Below, in pieces: positions 8,975 through 18,949 of a DNA stretch of 64,000 nt. Every line of letters starts with the position of its first letter. Position 1 is the stretch's first letter. Position numbers and translations under genes: made by a program. The notes below the pieces were generated by a model. It was given only the letters and a program-made list of their open reading frames with translations, ran no database searches and was not told where the DNA came from. This DNA is from Acinetobacter sp. XS-4 (GTDB lineage: Bacteria; Pseudomonadota; Gammaproteobacteria; Pseudomonadales; Moraxellaceae), in NCBI RefSeq assembly GCF_023920705.1, contig NZ_CP094657.1, positions 992,001 to 1,056,000 of the forward strand, read 5' to 3'.

Positions 8975-9643
8975 TTACGGTATATAGCGTGTTGGGTCGG
9001 CAACACCGGCCTCGATAAAGCCTTCTTTACGCAAACGGCAACTGTCACATTTGCCACACGCACGTCCTTGAGCATCTGCTTGGTAGCAAGATACCGTTTG
9101 ACTATAGTCTACGCCATGTTCAATCCCTAAACGTATAATATTCGCTTTGGATAAATGTAACAGGGGTGTTTCAAACTTAAGTGGTTTTCCTTCTACGCCA
9201 GCTTTAGTTGCTAAACGAGCCATATTCGCAAAAGCATCAATAAATTCAGGACGGCAATCAGGATATCCTGAATAATCAACAGCATTGATACCAATAACAA
9301 TTGCTTCAGCATTAAATACTTCAGCTGCTGCTAGAGCATAAGAGAGGAAAATAGTGTTACGCGCTGGTACATAAGTTACAGGAATACCTTCTTGTAACTG
9401 TTCTGGTACGGCAATGTTGTGGTCTGTTAACGCAGAGCCACCTAAATTAGCCAAATCGATATTAATTACACGATGTTCAACCCCTGCACGTTGAGCTAAT
9501 GCTTTTGCTGCATCTAGTTCAGTGGTTGAGCGTTGACCATACATAAAACTAATAGCAATACATTCATAGCGTGCTTGTGCCCAAGCTAGGCAAGTGGTTG
9601 AGTCTAAGCCGCCTGAAAGCAAAACAATGGCACGAGGGCGCAT
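8975..9643 (-). CDS. queC: 7-cyano-7-deazaguanine synthase
   Basis: QueC turns 7-carboxy-7-deazaguanine, ammonia and ATP into preQ0 on the route to tRNA queuosine. The 222-residue product starts [17 protein letters not shown], the PP-loop site, and ends with the zinc-binding Cys cluster (SCYQAD ... CGKCDSC). I prefer ATG 9643 because GGAG sits 6 bases before it; the ATG at 9655 would overlap that ribosome site. QueE lies 40 bases upstream in the same direction, which matches the pathway order QueE then QueC. Confidence 0.95.
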   Translation of the reverse strand: MRPRAIVLLSGGLDSTTCLAWAQARYECIAISFMYGQRSTTELDAAKALAQRAGVEHRVINIDLANLGGSALTDHNIAVPEQLQEGIPVTYVPARNTIFLSYALAAAEVFNAEAIVIGINAVDYSGYPDCRPEFIDAFANMARLATKAGVEGKPLKFETPLLHLSKANIIRLGIEHGVDYSQTVSCYQADAQGRACGKCDSCRLRKEGFIEAGVADPTRYIP

Positions 9644-9683
9644 ATTTTTCTCCATATTCGGAATGATTTATTTTATTGAGTGA

Positions 9684-10394
9684 TTAACGACCTGATTCAT
9701 CATTCCAAAGCAGTTTATGTAACTGAAGTTGGAAGCGAACAAGGAGTTTATCATCAAGTATCCACTGTGCCAGATCACGTGCTAGACGTGGCAGGCCAAC
9801 AGCACCTTTTTCAACTGCAAAGGCAGGGGAGAACCAAACGGTACTGACTTTTTTATGCAGTTGATATTTTTCAACTTGCTGCTTTGACCATTCATAATCT
9901 TCGCGGTTACAAATGACGAATTTAATTTGGTCATGTGCAGTCAAATGATCGAGATTACTGATGAGATTACGATGTTCCTCACCAGAAGTTGGAGTTTTTA
10001 AATCAAGAACTTTAGAAACACGCGAATCTACTTTTGAAACATCGAGCGCGCCACTGGTTTCTAAAGAAACGTCAAAGCCAGCTTCACATAGACGTTGTAA
10101 TAAAATCAAACAGTTTGGCTGTGCAAGTGGTTCACCACCAGTTACACAAATATAAGGTGTTTGAAATTGTGTAGCTGTTTCAATGATATGTTCAAGTGAA
10201 AAACGTTCACCACCTTCAAAAGAATAAGTGGTATCACAGTAGCTACAACGTAATGGACAGCCCGTTAGACGAATAAATACAGTCGGTAGGCCAGAGGCGT
10301 TTGCTTCACCCTGCAACGAGTAAAAAATCTCGGTAATGCGTAAACCGGACGCAGGGTCTGAGACAGGAATTGCAGAGGAACGTAAGGAAGCCAT
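9684..10394 (-). CDS. queE: 7-carboxy-7-deazaguanine synthase (radical SAM)
   Basis: QueE catalyses the radical-SAM ring contraction of 6-carboxytetrahydropterin to 7-carboxy-7-deazaguanine. The 236-residue protein has the SLQGEANASG start motif, the iron-sulfur motif GCPLRCSYCDTTY (CxxxCxxC) and VTGGEPLAQ, the SAM-contacting GGEP. The C-terminal VWFSPAF segment also fits. Long-type QueE like the Pseudomonas enzyme. It leads the queE-queC-8542 run on the minus strand; queD and queF are not in the window. Confidence 0.95.
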   Translation of the reverse strand: MASLRSSAIPVSDPASGLRITEIFYSLQGEANASGLPTVFIRLTGCPLRCSYCDTTYSFEGGERFSLEHIIETATQFQTPYICVTGGEPLAQPNCLILLQRLCEAGFDVSLETSGALDVSKVDSRVSKVLDLKTPTSGEEHRNLISNLDHLTAHDQIKFVICNREDYEWSKQQVEKYQLHKKVSTVWFSPAFAVEKGAVGLPRLARDLAQWILDDKLLVRFQLQLHKLLWNDESGR

Positions 10395-10416
10395 TCTAGA
10401 AATACCACACTATATA

Positions 10417-10455
10417 AAAAATAAAATCTCTACGATCAGTGTTGACCGTAGAGAT
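10417..10455 (-). terminator. Intrinsic terminator after dapD
   Basis: A 9-bp perfect outer stem (10426-10434 with 10447-10455), extended inward by 3 more pairs past one mismatch, with an A-rich stretch at 10417-10426 giving the U-tract on the minus strand. It separates dapD from queE. Confidence 0.75.
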
Positions 10456-10472
10456 GTTTGATCAAACTGAAA

Positions 10473-11294
10473 TTAGTCAGCGCGTAACAAATCGTTCAAG
10501 CTCGTTTTTGCACGTGTTTTTGCATCAACTTTTTTCACAATAATTGCAGCATATAAGCTGTAAGTACCACATTTAGATGGCAAGCTGCCTGACACTACAA
10601 CTGAACCTGCTGGTACACGACCATAATGGATTTCGCCAGTTTCGCGGTCATAAATTTTAGTTGATTGGCCAATGAAAACGCCCATTGAAATGACTGAGCC
10701 TTCTTCAACAATAACACCTTCAACGATTTCTGAACGCGCACCGATAAAGCAGTTGTCTTCAATAATGGTTGGGTTAGCTTGTAATGGTTCTAAAACACCA
10801 CCGATACCTACGCCACCAGACAAGTGAACATTTTTACCGATTTGAGCACATGAACCTACAGTTGCCCATGTATCAACCATTGTGCCTTCATCTACATAAG
10901 CACCAATGTTTACATAAGAAGGCATTAACACTACGTTTTTAGCTTGGAAGCTACCACGACGTGCTACAGCAGGAGGAACAACACGAACACCTGCTGCTTT
11001 AAATTGCTCTTCAGTCCAACCAGAGAATTTAGTTTCAACTTTGTCGTAGAAACGAAGATCACATGACTCGATTGGTTTATTGTCATTGAGTTTAAATGAT
11101 AATAAAACAGCTTTTTTTAACCATTGGTGAACAACCCATTCACCATTGATCTTTTCAGCAACTCGAAGTGTACCGTTATCTAAACCAGCAATTGCTTCTT
11201 CAACAGCTTGGCGGATTTCGCTTGAGCAATCTGCTGCAGTAAAATTTGCGCGGTCTTCAAATGCTTGCTCAATGATCGTAGAAAGCTGAGACAT
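10473..11294 (-). CDS. dapD: Tetrahydrodipicolinate N-succinyltransferase
   Basis: DapD transfers succinyl from succinyl-CoA to tetrahydrodipicolinate in lysine and meso-diaminopimelate synthesis. At 273 residues it has the usual length. Residues from about 105 on form a left-handed beta helix of hexapeptide repeats ([55 protein letters not shown]), followed by the [11 protein letters not shown] and [15 protein letters not shown] family motifs. The ATG has GGAAG upstream. It is followed by its own terminator, so it appears monocistronic. Confidence 0.97.
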   Translation of the reverse strand: MSQLSTIIEQAFEDRANFTAADCSSEIRQAVEEAIAGLDNGTLRVAEKINGEWVVHQWLKKAVLLSFKLNDNKPIESCDLRFYDKVETKFSGWTEEQFKAAGVRVVPPAVARRGSFQAKNVVLMPSYVNIGAYVDEGTMVDTWATVGSCAQIGKNVHLSGGVGIGGVLEPLQANPTIIEDNCFIGARSEIVEGVIVEEGSVISMGVFIGQSTKIYDRETGEIHYGRVPAGSVVVSGSLPSKCGTYSLYAAIIVKKVDAKTRAKTSLNDLLRAD

Positions 11295-11588
11295 GATCTT
11301 CCTTCCATAAAAAATTTTAAAGATTTTACACTAATTTGTGACAAGAAGCTTTGAAAAAACGTGTTACGTTTAATCGAGGATATAAATGAGATAAATGAAA
11401 TTAAGCTTATTAGATAATCAAGTGTTTTTTACACAAAAATGATTTGAAAATAAAAATTTAACTCAATTTGTATCAAAAAATAACAGAAATCTACCATTTT
11501 TTGTATAAAAAAGACTCTAAGCTCTCTTTATTATGATTTCAGTCACAAGATGAATAAATTAAAAACAGAGCCTTTTGAGGAGAAAACT

Positions 11589-12317
11589 ATGAAAGCATTA
11601 CGTGTTTTAGTAACAACAACAGCTTTATTCGCTGCTGGTGCTGCAATGGCAGATGAAGCCGTTGTTCATGACAGCTACGCATTCGACAAAAACCAATTAA
11701 TTCCTGTGGGAGTGCGTGCTGAGGTAGGTACAACTGGTTACGGTGGTGCTTTATTGTGGCAAGCAAACCCATATGTAGGTTTGGCACTTGGCTACAATGG
11801 TGGTGATATTTCTTGGCGTGATGACGTATCTGTAAATGGTACGAAATATGACGTTGATATGGATAATAACAACGTTTATTTAAACGCTGAAATTCGTCCT
11901 TGGGGTGCAAGTACTAACCGTTGGGCTCAAGGCTTATATGTAGCAGCTGGTGCAGCATACCTTGATAATGATTATGATTTAAGCAAACGTTCACAAGACG
12001 GTACTATTAAAGTAAATGGTAATAATTATAACTTTAATGGTTCAGTTGATGGTAAATTAAGTTATAAAAATGATATTGCCCCTTATGTAGGTTTGGGTTT
12101 TGCACCTAAGATCAATAAGAACTGGGGTGTATTTGGTGAGGTTGGTGCATATTACACAGGTAACCCAAGTGTAAATCTTAAATCAAACGGTACATTTGTT
12201 AATGTTAACGGTGCTGACTTTGATAAAGACTTACGTGCAGAAGAAAATAAAATCGCGAATGACGATAAATACCAATGGTTACCAGTTGGTAAAGTTGGTG
12301 TGAACTTCTTCTGGTAA
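11589..12317 (+). CDS. carO: CarO outer-membrane protein (carbapenem-associated)
   Basis: CarO is an Acinetobacter-specific 8-stranded outer-membrane beta-barrel linked to uptake of ornithine-like amino acids and, when lost, to carbapenem resistance. The 242-residue product has a signal peptide cut after GAAMA, then DEAVVHDSYAFDKNQL and the barrel strands ending in VGVNFFW, with a C-terminal aromatic as barrels require. I chose ATG 11589, since GAGGAGAAAACT gives the ribosome site and the signal peptide starts there. The stretch at about residues 130-160 and again near 195-215 (loop positions) is Asn/Gly-rich and is where CarO alleles usually differ. Confidence 0.95.
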   Translation: MKALRVLVTTTALFAAGAAMADEAVVHDSYAFDKNQLIPVGVRAEVGTTGYGGALLWQANPYVGLALGYNGGDISWRDDVSVNGTKYDVDMDNNNVYLNAEIRPWGASTNRWAQGLYVAAGAAYLDNDYDLSKRSQDGTIKVNGNNYNFNGSVDGKLSYKNDIAPYVGLGFAPKINKNWGVFGEVGAYYTGNPSVNLKSNGTFVNVNGADFDKDLRAEENKIANDDKYQWLPVGKVGVNFFW

Positions 12318-12324
12318 TAAATAC

Positions 12325-12354
12325 AAAAAAAACGAGCTTCGGCTCGTTTTTTTT
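12325..12354. terminator. UUCG-capped bidirectional terminator after carO
   Basis: Stem CGAGC/GCTCG with a TTCG tetraloop, flanked by eight A and eight T, so it can act on both strands. It lies 7 bases past the carO stop. Confidence 0.9.
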
Positions 12355-12360
12355 GCCTCT

Positions 12361-12400
12361 AATAAATAAAAGAGCTAAAAAGCTCTTTTATTTATTTTTG
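12361..12400 (-). terminator. Terminator after cysB
   Basis: Perfect 16-bp stem (12361-12376 with 12381-12396) around AAAA, next to the carO terminator and 10 bases from the cysB stop. It is AT-rich and usable in either direction. Confidence 0.75.
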
Positions 12401-12405
12401 AATTT

Positions 12406-13329
12406 TTATTCATCTGGGTAAGCAATTTTCTTAAGTGCTTTGATATCGGCATCAGGTGAGCATAAAGAAATAAACTCGTAACCATAACCGCGTAGTAGAT
12501 GGCCTTTACGAACTGCAATCCATGTCGTATTGACACCAAAAATATCAGTTTTAGTTTGTTTTAAGCGATGATCACGTTCTGTGTCATAGGCCACATCATT
12601 GACAATTCCAACTCCCATTCCAAGTTCAACATAAGTTTTAATAACGTCTGCATCAAGAGCTGACATTACGATATCTGCATCGAGGTGAGCTTCTTCGAAA
12701 GCTTTGTCAATTTTAGATCGACCTGTAAAACCACCATGATAAGTAATGAGTGGGTAGTCCGCTAAAAGCTCAAGCGTAATCTTGTCTGCCTTTACTAAAG
12801 GATGATTTTGTGGAGTGATAATGCTGTGTTGCCATTGATAGTAAGGAATACTAGCCAGATTGTCTTCAGTCGTTAAAGATTCAGTTGCAATCCCAATATC
12901 AGCCTCACCTTGTAAAAGCATTTCTGAAATTTCAACAGGGCTGGCTTGTTGTAAAATCAAATGAACTTTAGGAAATAACTTCTTAAACTGGTTTACGATC
13001 GGAGGCAGTACATAACGTGCCTGAGTATGGGTTGTTGCGATCGTTAATGTGCCTTCATCAACTTTATTAAAATCTTCGGCAAGGCGTTTAATATTTTCAG
13101 CATCAACTAACATGCGTTCAACGATGCCAAGAAGAGATTGTCCAGGTTCTGTTAAACCTAAAAGACGCTTACCTTTACGTATAAAAAGTTGTACACCTAG
13201 CTCATCTTCTAAATCTTTAATATGTTTACTTACACCCGATTGAGACGTGTAGAGTGCAGCCGATGCTTCGGTTAAGTTAAAGTTCTGGCGTACAGTTTCT
13301 CGGATAATTCTTAATTGTTGAAAGTTCAT
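12406..13329 (-). CDS. cysB: CysB-like LysR transcription regulator
   Basis: CysB activates sulfate/thiosulfate uptake and cysteine synthesis, sensing N-acetylserine and repressed by sulfide. The 307-residue protein has the MNFQQLRIIRETVRQNFNL start typical of CysB/Cbl, a winged helix with YTSQSGVSKHIKDLE as recognition region, then a substrate-binding domain with TTHTQARYVLP (ligand loop Thr/Gln) and ITYHGGFTGR. Its place as the last gene of the sbp-cysTWA block supports CysB rather than a general LysR protein. It lies 28 bases after cysA. The family name is firm; cysB versus its paralogue cbl is decided by context. Confidence 0.9.
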   Translation of the reverse strand: MNFQQLRIIRETVRQNFNLTEASAALYTSQSGVSKHIKDLEDELGVQLFIRKGKRLLGLTEPGQSLLGIVERMLVDAENIKRLAEDFNKVDEGTLTIATTHTQARYVLPPIVNQFKKLFPKVHLILQQASPVEISEMLLQGEADIGIATESLTTEDNLASIPYYQWQHSIITPQNHPLVKADKITLELLADYPLITYHGGFTGRSKIDKAFEEAHLDADIVMSALDADVIKTYVELGMGVGIVNDVAYDTERDHRLKQTKTDIFGVNTTWIAVRKGHLLRGYGYEFISLCSPDADIKALKKIAYPDE

Positions 13330-13357
13330 TCACACTTTTCCTTACCAAATATATTTC

Positions 13358-14419
13358 TTAAGCAACTTGATCTGCAAATAAGTGCAACTGAGATGCACTT
13401 ACCCAAACGGTTTGATTTGGTTTAAACGCATGTAATTTTGCAGCTTCATTGCTCAGAGCAATCTCAATTAAACGTCCATTACGGTCTTGTAATTCCGCCA
13501 CAACTTTTCCAGCAATCCAGATTTCACGTACAAAAGTGGCTTCAATGCTATTCGCCTGAGGTTGCGAGTGAATATGTAACTCATCTGGACGGGCAAAAGC
13601 AATCACTTTTCCTTGAGGTGCTTCAACTAACGTTGGTAATTGAATACGGTCATTGCCAATACGGATAATACCGCCTGTATTTTCACCTTCAAAACGATTT
13701 GCCTGACCCAAGAAATCAAATACAAATGGCGTTGATGGTTTTTCATAAACTTCACGAGGTGAACCGATCTGCTCAACATTACCTTTATTCATTACAATAA
13801 TCTGATCTGCAACTTCAAGAGCTTCTTCTTGGTCATGGGTCACGAAAATTGAAGTAATGTGTAGTTCATCATGTAAGTTGCGTAACCAGCGGCGTAACTC
13901 CTTACGGACTTTAGCATCTAGCGCACCAAACGGTTCATCAAGTAATAAGACTCGTGGCTCTACTGCCAAGGCACGTGCCAAAGCAATACGCTGACGTTGG
14001 CCGCCTGAAAGCTGTGCAGGGTAGCGGTCTGCTAAAAATCCAAGTTGAACTAGGTCAAGTAAACGAGTAACGCGTTTTTTAATTTCAGCTTCTGAAGGGC
14101 GGGTTGCACGAGGACGAACACGTAAACCAAAGGCAATATTGTCAAATACTGTCATGTGACGAAATAATGCATAGTGCTGAAATACAAAGCCGACCTGACG
14201 CTCACGCACATGCACATTGGTCGCGTCTTCACCTTCAAGTAGCACTTGACCGCCATCAGCTGATTCTAGACCTGCAATAATTCTAAGTAGAGTCGTTTTA
14301 CCGCAACCAGATGGGCCAAGTAGTGCAACCAGTTCACCTTCTGGAAAATCTAGCGAAATATTTTTAAGCGCATGGAATGCACCAAAGTGTTTTTCAATAT
14401 TTTTAACTTGAATACTCAT
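13358..14419 (-). CDS. cysA: Sulfate/thiosulfate ABC transporter ATPase
   Basis: CysA drives sulfate and thiosulfate import with CysT and CysW. The 353-residue protein has Walker [10 protein letters not shown], the signature [11 protein letters not shown], Walker [13 protein letters not shown] and the switch VTHDQEEAL. The C-terminal third (from about residue 235) is a TOBE-like regulatory domain containing [10 protein letters not shown]. It lies 11 bases after cysW in the same operon. Confidence 0.96.
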   Translation of the reverse strand: MSIQVKNIEKHFGAFHALKNISLDFPEGELVALLGPSGCGKTTLLRIIAGLESADGGQVLLEGEDATNVHVRERQVGFVFQHYALFRHMTVFDNIAFGLRVRPRATRPSEAEIKKRVTRLLDLVQLGFLADRYPAQLSGGQRQRIALARALAVEPRVLLLDEPFGALDAKVRKELRRWLRNLHDELHITSIFVTHDQEEALEVADQIIVMNKGNVEQIGSPREVYEKPSTPFVFDFLGQANRFEGENTGGIIRIGNDRIQLPTLVEAPQGKVIAFARPDELHIHSQPQANSIEATFVREIWIAGKVVAELQDRNGRLIEIALSNEAAKLHAFKPNQTVWVSASQLHLFADQVA

Positions 14420-14430
14420 GATTTCATTCC

Positions 14431-15315
14431 TTACGAATCAGTTGAATGTGGTTCTGGTTTGTCTTGATGTAGTTCTAACCACGTTTTCAATACCAGCGTT
14501 AATATGGCTAAAAAAGCAAGTAATGAGGACACGGCAAACGCTGCGCTAAAGGTGTACTCGTTATATAAAATTTCGACATGAAGTGGCAGGGTATTAGTTT
14601 CGCCACGAATGTGACCAGAAACCACCGATACTGCACCAAACTCACCCATTGCACGGGCATTACATAGAATCACACCGTAAATCAAACCCCATTTAATGTT
14701 AGGTAGGGTGACTTTCCAAAAGGTTTGCCAACCAGAAGCACCCAATACAATCGCTGCTTCTTCTTCTTCAGTTCCTTGAGCTTCCATGAGTGGAATTAAT
14801 TCACGTGCGACAAAAGGGACTGTAATAAAGATAGTTGCTAAAACAATTGCAGGTACGGCATATAAAATCTTAATGTCATGATCCATTAACCAGCCGCCAA
14901 ACCAACCTTGGGCACCAAAAATCAATACGATCATTAAACCTGCAATAACAGGTGAAACTGAAAAAGGCATATCAATAATGGTCGTTAAAATTGCTTTACC
15001 TCTAAACTGGAACTTAGAAACAGCCCATGCAGCGGCAACACCAAATATCACATTAATTGGAACAGCAATTGCTGCGGTTAATAAAGTTAATTTCACTGCT
15101 GATAACGTATCTGGATCAATCAAAGCCTGAACGTAGACTTCAAGTCCCTGTTTAAATGCTTCCACAAAAACCAGAATGAGTGGCAACATCAGACAACTTA
15201 AGAAAAAAATTAGTGCCACGGTAATGAGTGTGTAACGTACCCAAGTTGGTTCGCGTGTTGCGTCTCGTGACTGTAATTTAAGCGCAAGTGCATTGCTGTC
15301 AGTATGTAGGTTCAT
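14431..15315 (-). CDS. cysW: Sulfate ABC transporter permease CysW
   Basis: One of the two membrane subunits of the sulfate importer. The 294-residue product has about six membrane segments and the EAA-type loop ([25 protein letters not shown]) that docks on CysA. I place the start at ATG 15315, preceded by GGGAG at an 8-base spacing and sharing ATGA with the cysT stop, which is a translational-coupling arrangement. The longer in-frame start at 15348 would lie inside cysT. Confidence 0.95.
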   Translation of the reverse strand: MNLHTDSNALALKLQSRDATREPTWVRYTLITVALIFFLSCLMLPLILVFVEAFKQGLEVYVQALIDPDTLSAVKLTLLTAAIAVPINVIFGVAAAWAVSKFQFRGKAILTTIIDMPFSVSPVIAGLMIVLIFGAQGWFGGWLMDHDIKILYAVPAIVLATIFITVPFVARELIPLMEAQGTEEEEAAIVLGASGWQTFWKVTLPNIKWGLIYGVILCNARAMGEFGAVSVVSGHIRGETNTLPLHVEILYNEYTFSAAFAVSSLLAFLAILTLVLKTWLELHQDKPEPHSTDS

Positions 15316-16145
15316 GTGATATTTCTCCCTGTACGACGGTTTGCCCACGCTTGAAGTAAATTAATCGCAAATAAAATGATGAAAGAGAGAACTAACATGA
15401 CCGCAGCAATCGTTGTTGCACCTGCATAATCATATTCTTCAAGGCGTGAAATGATCATGAGCGGAGCAATTTCTGTTTTAAAAGGCTGGTTACCTGCAAT
15501 AAAAATAACTGAACCATATTCACCCACACCGCGGGCAAATGCTAAAGCAAAGCCTGTGAACAGAGCCGGTAGTAATATTGGTAAAATAATTTTAGTAATC
15601 GTCTGCCAGCGATTTGCGCCAAGTGCCGAAGCAGCTTCTTCAAGTTCAGTTTCGATATCACTAAGTACAGGCTGAACTGTTCTTACAATGAATGGAATAC
15701 CAATGAAGACCAATGCCAGTGTAATACCGATTGGACTATATGCGACTTGAATCCCTAGGGGCTCTAAATACTGACCGATCCAGCCAGTAGGCGCATAGAG
15801 TGAAGTCAGTGCAATACCAGCAACAGCAGTTGGAAGAGCAAAAGGTAGATCGACTAATGCATCAACCAGACGTTTTCCGGGGAAGTTGTAACGTACAAGG
15901 CACCAAGCCAGAAGTAAGCCAAACACAACATTAATAAAAGCTGCTATTAAAGCTGAACTGAAACTGAGTTGAAGTGATTTTAAAATACGTTCAGAAGTTA
16001 AAATTTCCCATAATCCGTCCCATCCAATTCCAAATGATTTGATAAAGACTGCGGCTAATGGAATAAGCACAATAAAAGACACATAGGCGAGGGTGAAGCC
16101 CAAAGATAGACCAAACCCAGGCAGCACTCGGGATCGCTGCGACAT
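15312..16145 (-). CDS. cysT: Sulfate ABC transporter permease CysT
   Basis: The other membrane subunit of the sulfate importer, also called CysU. It is 277 residues with six predicted membrane segments and the EAA loop [34 protein letters not shown] is TM1. The last codons overlap the cysW start by four bases. Upstream, at an 80-base gap, lies a serine hydrolase gene that splits this permease pair from sbp. Confidence 0.95.
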   Translation of the reverse strand: MSQRSRVLPGFGLSLGFTLAYVSFIVLIPLAAVFIKSFGIGWDGLWEILTSERILKSLQLSFSSALIAAFINVVFGLLLAWCLVRYNFPGKRLVDALVDLPFALPTAVAGIALTSLYAPTGWIGQYLEPLGIQVAYSPIGITLALVFIGIPFIVRTVQPVLSDIETELEEAASALGANRWQTITKIILPILLPALFTGFALAFARGVGEYGSVIFIAGNQPFKTEIAPLMIISRLEEYDYAGATTIAAVMLVLSFIILFAINLLQAWANRRTGRNIT

Positions 16146-16225
16146 GATATTTCCTCAAAGAGAAAAGCCTGCTGAAACCAGTAAGCGAATAAATAAAGAT
16201 AAACGGTGCGATATAAAGCTGGGTA

Positions 16226-16834
16226 TTAAGCAAATTTCAAAGAGAAATGAGTTTTTACCGGGTCGATAGATGAGTGACTACACATCGAATCTTCTGGAAT
16301 CAAATAATTCAGCAAATCTGGAAACGGGCCAAAACCTGAGGCAACATTAATATGGCCGACTTCACCAAGGTTAACCGGATTTAATTTCCATGATTTCGCA
16401 AGTTGTAATGCATCAAAAAAACCAAGCCATGGATCATTTTCACTAATGAGAAGAGATGTTGGCACATCAATTTTTAATTGATGAAAATACGCTTTGTAGT
16501 CGGTCAAGCTATGACGAGCAAACCCTGCTTCCCCAAAGCGTGCTGGATTTGCTGGAGCGACTAAAATAAGTTTCTTAACTTGGCTTTTTAACTCTGGATG
16601 CTCAGCTAAAGCAGCTACACTCGTTAAGCAACCAAAGCTATGCGCAACAATTTGTACAGGAGCTGGTGCTGCTTGAACCGTTTTAACGAATTGCTCAACC
16701 CATTCGCTTAGTACAGGTCTATCCCAGTTTTTTTGCTCAACACGAGAACTAGACACGAGTTTACGCTGCAACCAAGATTGCCAATGCTGATGTTCACTTC
16801 CACCTACACCTGGAACAATTACAGTATGAATCAT
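16226..16834 (-). CDS. RBBP9/YdeN-type serine hydrolase in the sulfate operon
   Basis: A 202-residue compact alpha/beta hydrolase of the RBBP9/YdeN group. It begins MIHTVIVPGVGGSEHQHWQ, the family signature; the nucleophile elbow is AHSFGC (Ser at about residue 66), the acid is in SENDPWLGF and the catalytic His in GEVGHINVASGFG. There is no signal peptide, so it is cytoplasmic. Substrates of this family are poorly known. It lies 30 bases after sbp and 80 bases before cysT, all in one direction, so it is probably transcribed with sulfate uptake and may hydrolyse an organosulfur ester or thioester. That role is an inference from position only. Confidence 0.82.
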   Translation of the reverse strand: MIHTVIVPGVGGSEHQHWQSWLQRKLVSSSRVEQKNWDRPVLSEWVEQFVKTVQAAPAPVQIVAHSFGCLTSVAALAEHPELKSQVKKLILVAPANPARFGEAGFARHSLTDYKAYFHQLKIDVPTSLLISENDPWLGFFDALQLAKSWKLNPVNLGEVGHINVASGFGPFPDLLNYLIPEDSMCSHSSIDPVKTHFSLKFA

Positions 16835-16864
16835 GTCTGTTCTCCTTATCTTTAGTACAAAGAA

Positions 16865-17872
16865 TTACTTCTCTGCACTATTGATTTTCACGATTTGATC
16901 GAAAACACCGCCATTGTCGAAGTGTTGCTTTTGTACCTTCGTCCAACCACCAAACTCTTTATCAATAGTCACGAGTTTCAACGGTTTAAATACGTTGCTG
17001 TATTTCTTAAGAACGGCTGCATTACGTGGGCGGTAGAAGTTGCGTGCTGCAATTTCTTGGCCAGCTGGTGAATACAAGTAGTTGAGATAACCTTTAGCAA
17101 TCGTTAAGTTGCCCTTTTTAGTTGCATTCTTTTCTACAATTGCGACTGGAGGCTCAGCTAAAATAGACAAAGACGGAGTAATAATTTCAAATTTGCCCGG
17201 CTGTTCACGAGTAGCTAAATATGCTTCGTTTTCCCAAGCCAGTAACACATCACCAATGCCACGTTCAGCAAAAGTTGTGGTTGCACCGCGTGCACCAGAA
17301 TCTAGAACTTTAGTGTGCTTATAAATTTGGCGAACGTACTCTTGTGCTTTAGCATCGTTACCACCTGGTTGATGTTTTGCCCAAGCCCAAGCTGCAAGAT
17401 AATTCCAACGAGCGCCACCTGAAGTTTTCGGGTTTGGCGTAATAATTTCTACACCTGGTTTGATTAAATCACCCCAGTCTTTAATTTGTTTTGGATTACC
17501 TTTACGCACTAAGAACACAATTGTTGAAGTGTATGGGGTAGAGTTCTGCGGTAACTTTTTCTGCCAGTCAGCTGGAAGTAATTTTGCTTTTTCTGCAATT
17601 TCATCGATATCTGCCGCAAGTGCTAATGTCACTACATCTGCATTTAAGCCATCAATCACTGCACGGGCCTGCTTACCAGAGCCACCGTGTGATTGTTTAA
17701 ACTCAATATCTTGACCAGTACGTTGTTTCCAGTAAGTACCGAACTGTTTATTGAAATCTGTATATAACTCACGAGTAGGATCGTAAGAAACGTTTAAAAA
17801 TTCTTGCGCTGCAAATGATGAAACAGACAGAAGTGCAGCGATAACCCCGACCTTTAATTGTGAAAAACGCAT
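16865..17872 (-). CDS. sbp: Periplasmic sulfate-binding protein
   Basis: Substrate receptor of the sulfate ABC importer. The 335-residue product has a signal peptide cleaved near SSFAA, then [17 protein letters not shown], the first ligand loop of Sbp/CysP, and the sulfate-binding [13 protein letters not shown] segment; [16 protein letters not shown] and [14 protein letters not shown] also match the family. I chose ATG 17872, which has GAGGACT upstream and begins the signal peptide, over the TTG/ATG at 17905. It is the first gene of the minus-strand sulfate block. Sbp (sulfate) versus CysP (thiosulfate) cannot be separated by eye. Confidence 0.93.
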   Translation of the reverse strand: MRFSQLKVGVIAALLSVSSFAAQEFLNVSYDPTRELYTDFNKQFGTYWKQRTGQDIEFKQSHGGSGKQARAVIDGLNADVVTLALAADIDEIAEKAKLLPADWQKKLPQNSTPYTSTIVFLVRKGNPKQIKDWGDLIKPGVEIITPNPKTSGGARWNYLAAWAWAKHQPGGNDAKAQEYVRQIYKHTKVLDSGARGATTTFAERGIGDVLLAWENEAYLATREQPGKFEIITPSLSILAEPPVAIVEKNATKKGNLTIAKGYLNYLYSPAGQEIAARNFYRPRNAAVLKKYSNVFKPLKLVTIDKEFGGWTKVQKQHFDNGGVFDQIVKINSAEK

Positions 17873-18135
17873 GAGATAAGTCCTCAAAAAATATGAAATG
17901 TTCAAAACATGAACGCAGAATAGCGCTAGTCTTTATTCTAAAAAAATAATAAAAAACGAATTTAATATGAAAAAAATAGAAATACTAAAAACAGATAAGT
18001 TATTCTTAAATCTTGATATATAACAAGTTTCAAAAGTAGATACGAAATCGGTATAATTTTTTAAAATCAGTCATTTATTATTTAAATGAAAGGTGTTGTA
18101 TTGTTGGGTTGTTTTAAGCAGAGGGTGGATTAAAC

Positions 18136-18948
18136 ATGTGGTGTTTTAAAAATGGGCAACCTGTTGAAACCATTCCTTTGTTGGATCGAGCATTTCATTA
18201 TGGTGATGGATGCTTTAGCACAATTCGTGTATTTCAAAATAAAATTGAGCTTAAAGATAGACATTGGGAGCGTCTAAAACTTGCATGTCAAAAACTGTCT
18301 TTAATTGCGGATTTTGAACTCATAGAACAGAGCTTAGAGCAATTACAAAAGCAGAACCTTGTGCTCAACGGTACTTTAAAAATTGTGATTAGTCGTGGGA
18401 TAGGCGACCGTGGTTATAGTTTACCAAAGCATAACGCCGATATTTATATCTGGTTTTATCCGAAAGCTTTAGAGCCATTTCAGCCTGACTCTATCCAGTG
18501 TGGTGTTTTAAATCAGGCCTTAGGTTTAACCATGCCAAGCTTGGTTGGACTTAAATCTTTAAACCGTCTTGAACAAGTATTGCTAAAAAAAGAAGCAGAT
18601 CAACTGGGATGGCCTGAAGCATTAGTTACTGATGTACAAGGTTATATTGTTGAAGGGGTTAGTAGTAATTGTTTTATTCGCTTAAATGATAGATGGATTA
18701 CTCCGGAACTTCGCTATAATGGCGTCCACGGTGTAATGCGGGCAGAAATTCTGGCGCGTATGCAGCACCATGGTATTGTCTGTGAAGTGCGTGTAATTGA
18801 GCTAGATGAAGTATCTGAAATACAAAGTCTATTCTTTTGTAATGCTTTAAACCCTATGCGAGTAGTTACTCATTTAGGGGAGAAAACGCTAGAAACACAG
18901 GCATGCATAGATTTATTTCATATCCTTAACTTGAATCAGATTCATTAA
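18136..18948 (+). CDS. pabC: Aminodeoxychorismate lyase
   Basis: PabC, a fold-type IV PLP enzyme, releases pyruvate from 4-amino-4-deoxychorismate to give p-aminobenzoate for folate. The 270-residue protein has LLDRAFHYGDGCFSTIR near the start, the PLP lysine in GLKSLNRLEQ (Lys140) and EGVSSNCFI in the C-terminal half. The ATG is preceded by GAGGGTGGATTAAAC. It heads a tight run, with mltG starting 1 base after it and tmk 9 bases after mltG. The fabF gene that often precedes pabC in gammaproteobacteria is not here. Confidence 0.93.
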   Translation: MWCFKNGQPVETIPLLDRAFHYGDGCFSTIRVFQNKIELKDRHWERLKLACQKLSLIADFELIEQSLEQLQKQNLVLNGTLKIVISRGIGDRGYSLPKHNADIYIWFYPKALEPFQPDSIQCGVLNQALGLTMPSLVGLKSLNRLEQVLLKKEADQLGWPEALVTDVQGYIVEGVSSNCFIRLNDRWITPELRYNGVHGVMRAEILARMQHHGIVCEVRVIELDEVSEIQSLFFCNALNPMRVVTHLGEKTLETQACIDLFHILNLNQIH

Positions 18949-18949
18949 T

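Noticed and set aside
10395..10472. preQ1 riboswitch before queE-queC
   Set aside because: The short gap is filled by the dapD terminator and A-rich sequence; no preQ1 aptamer pattern seen.
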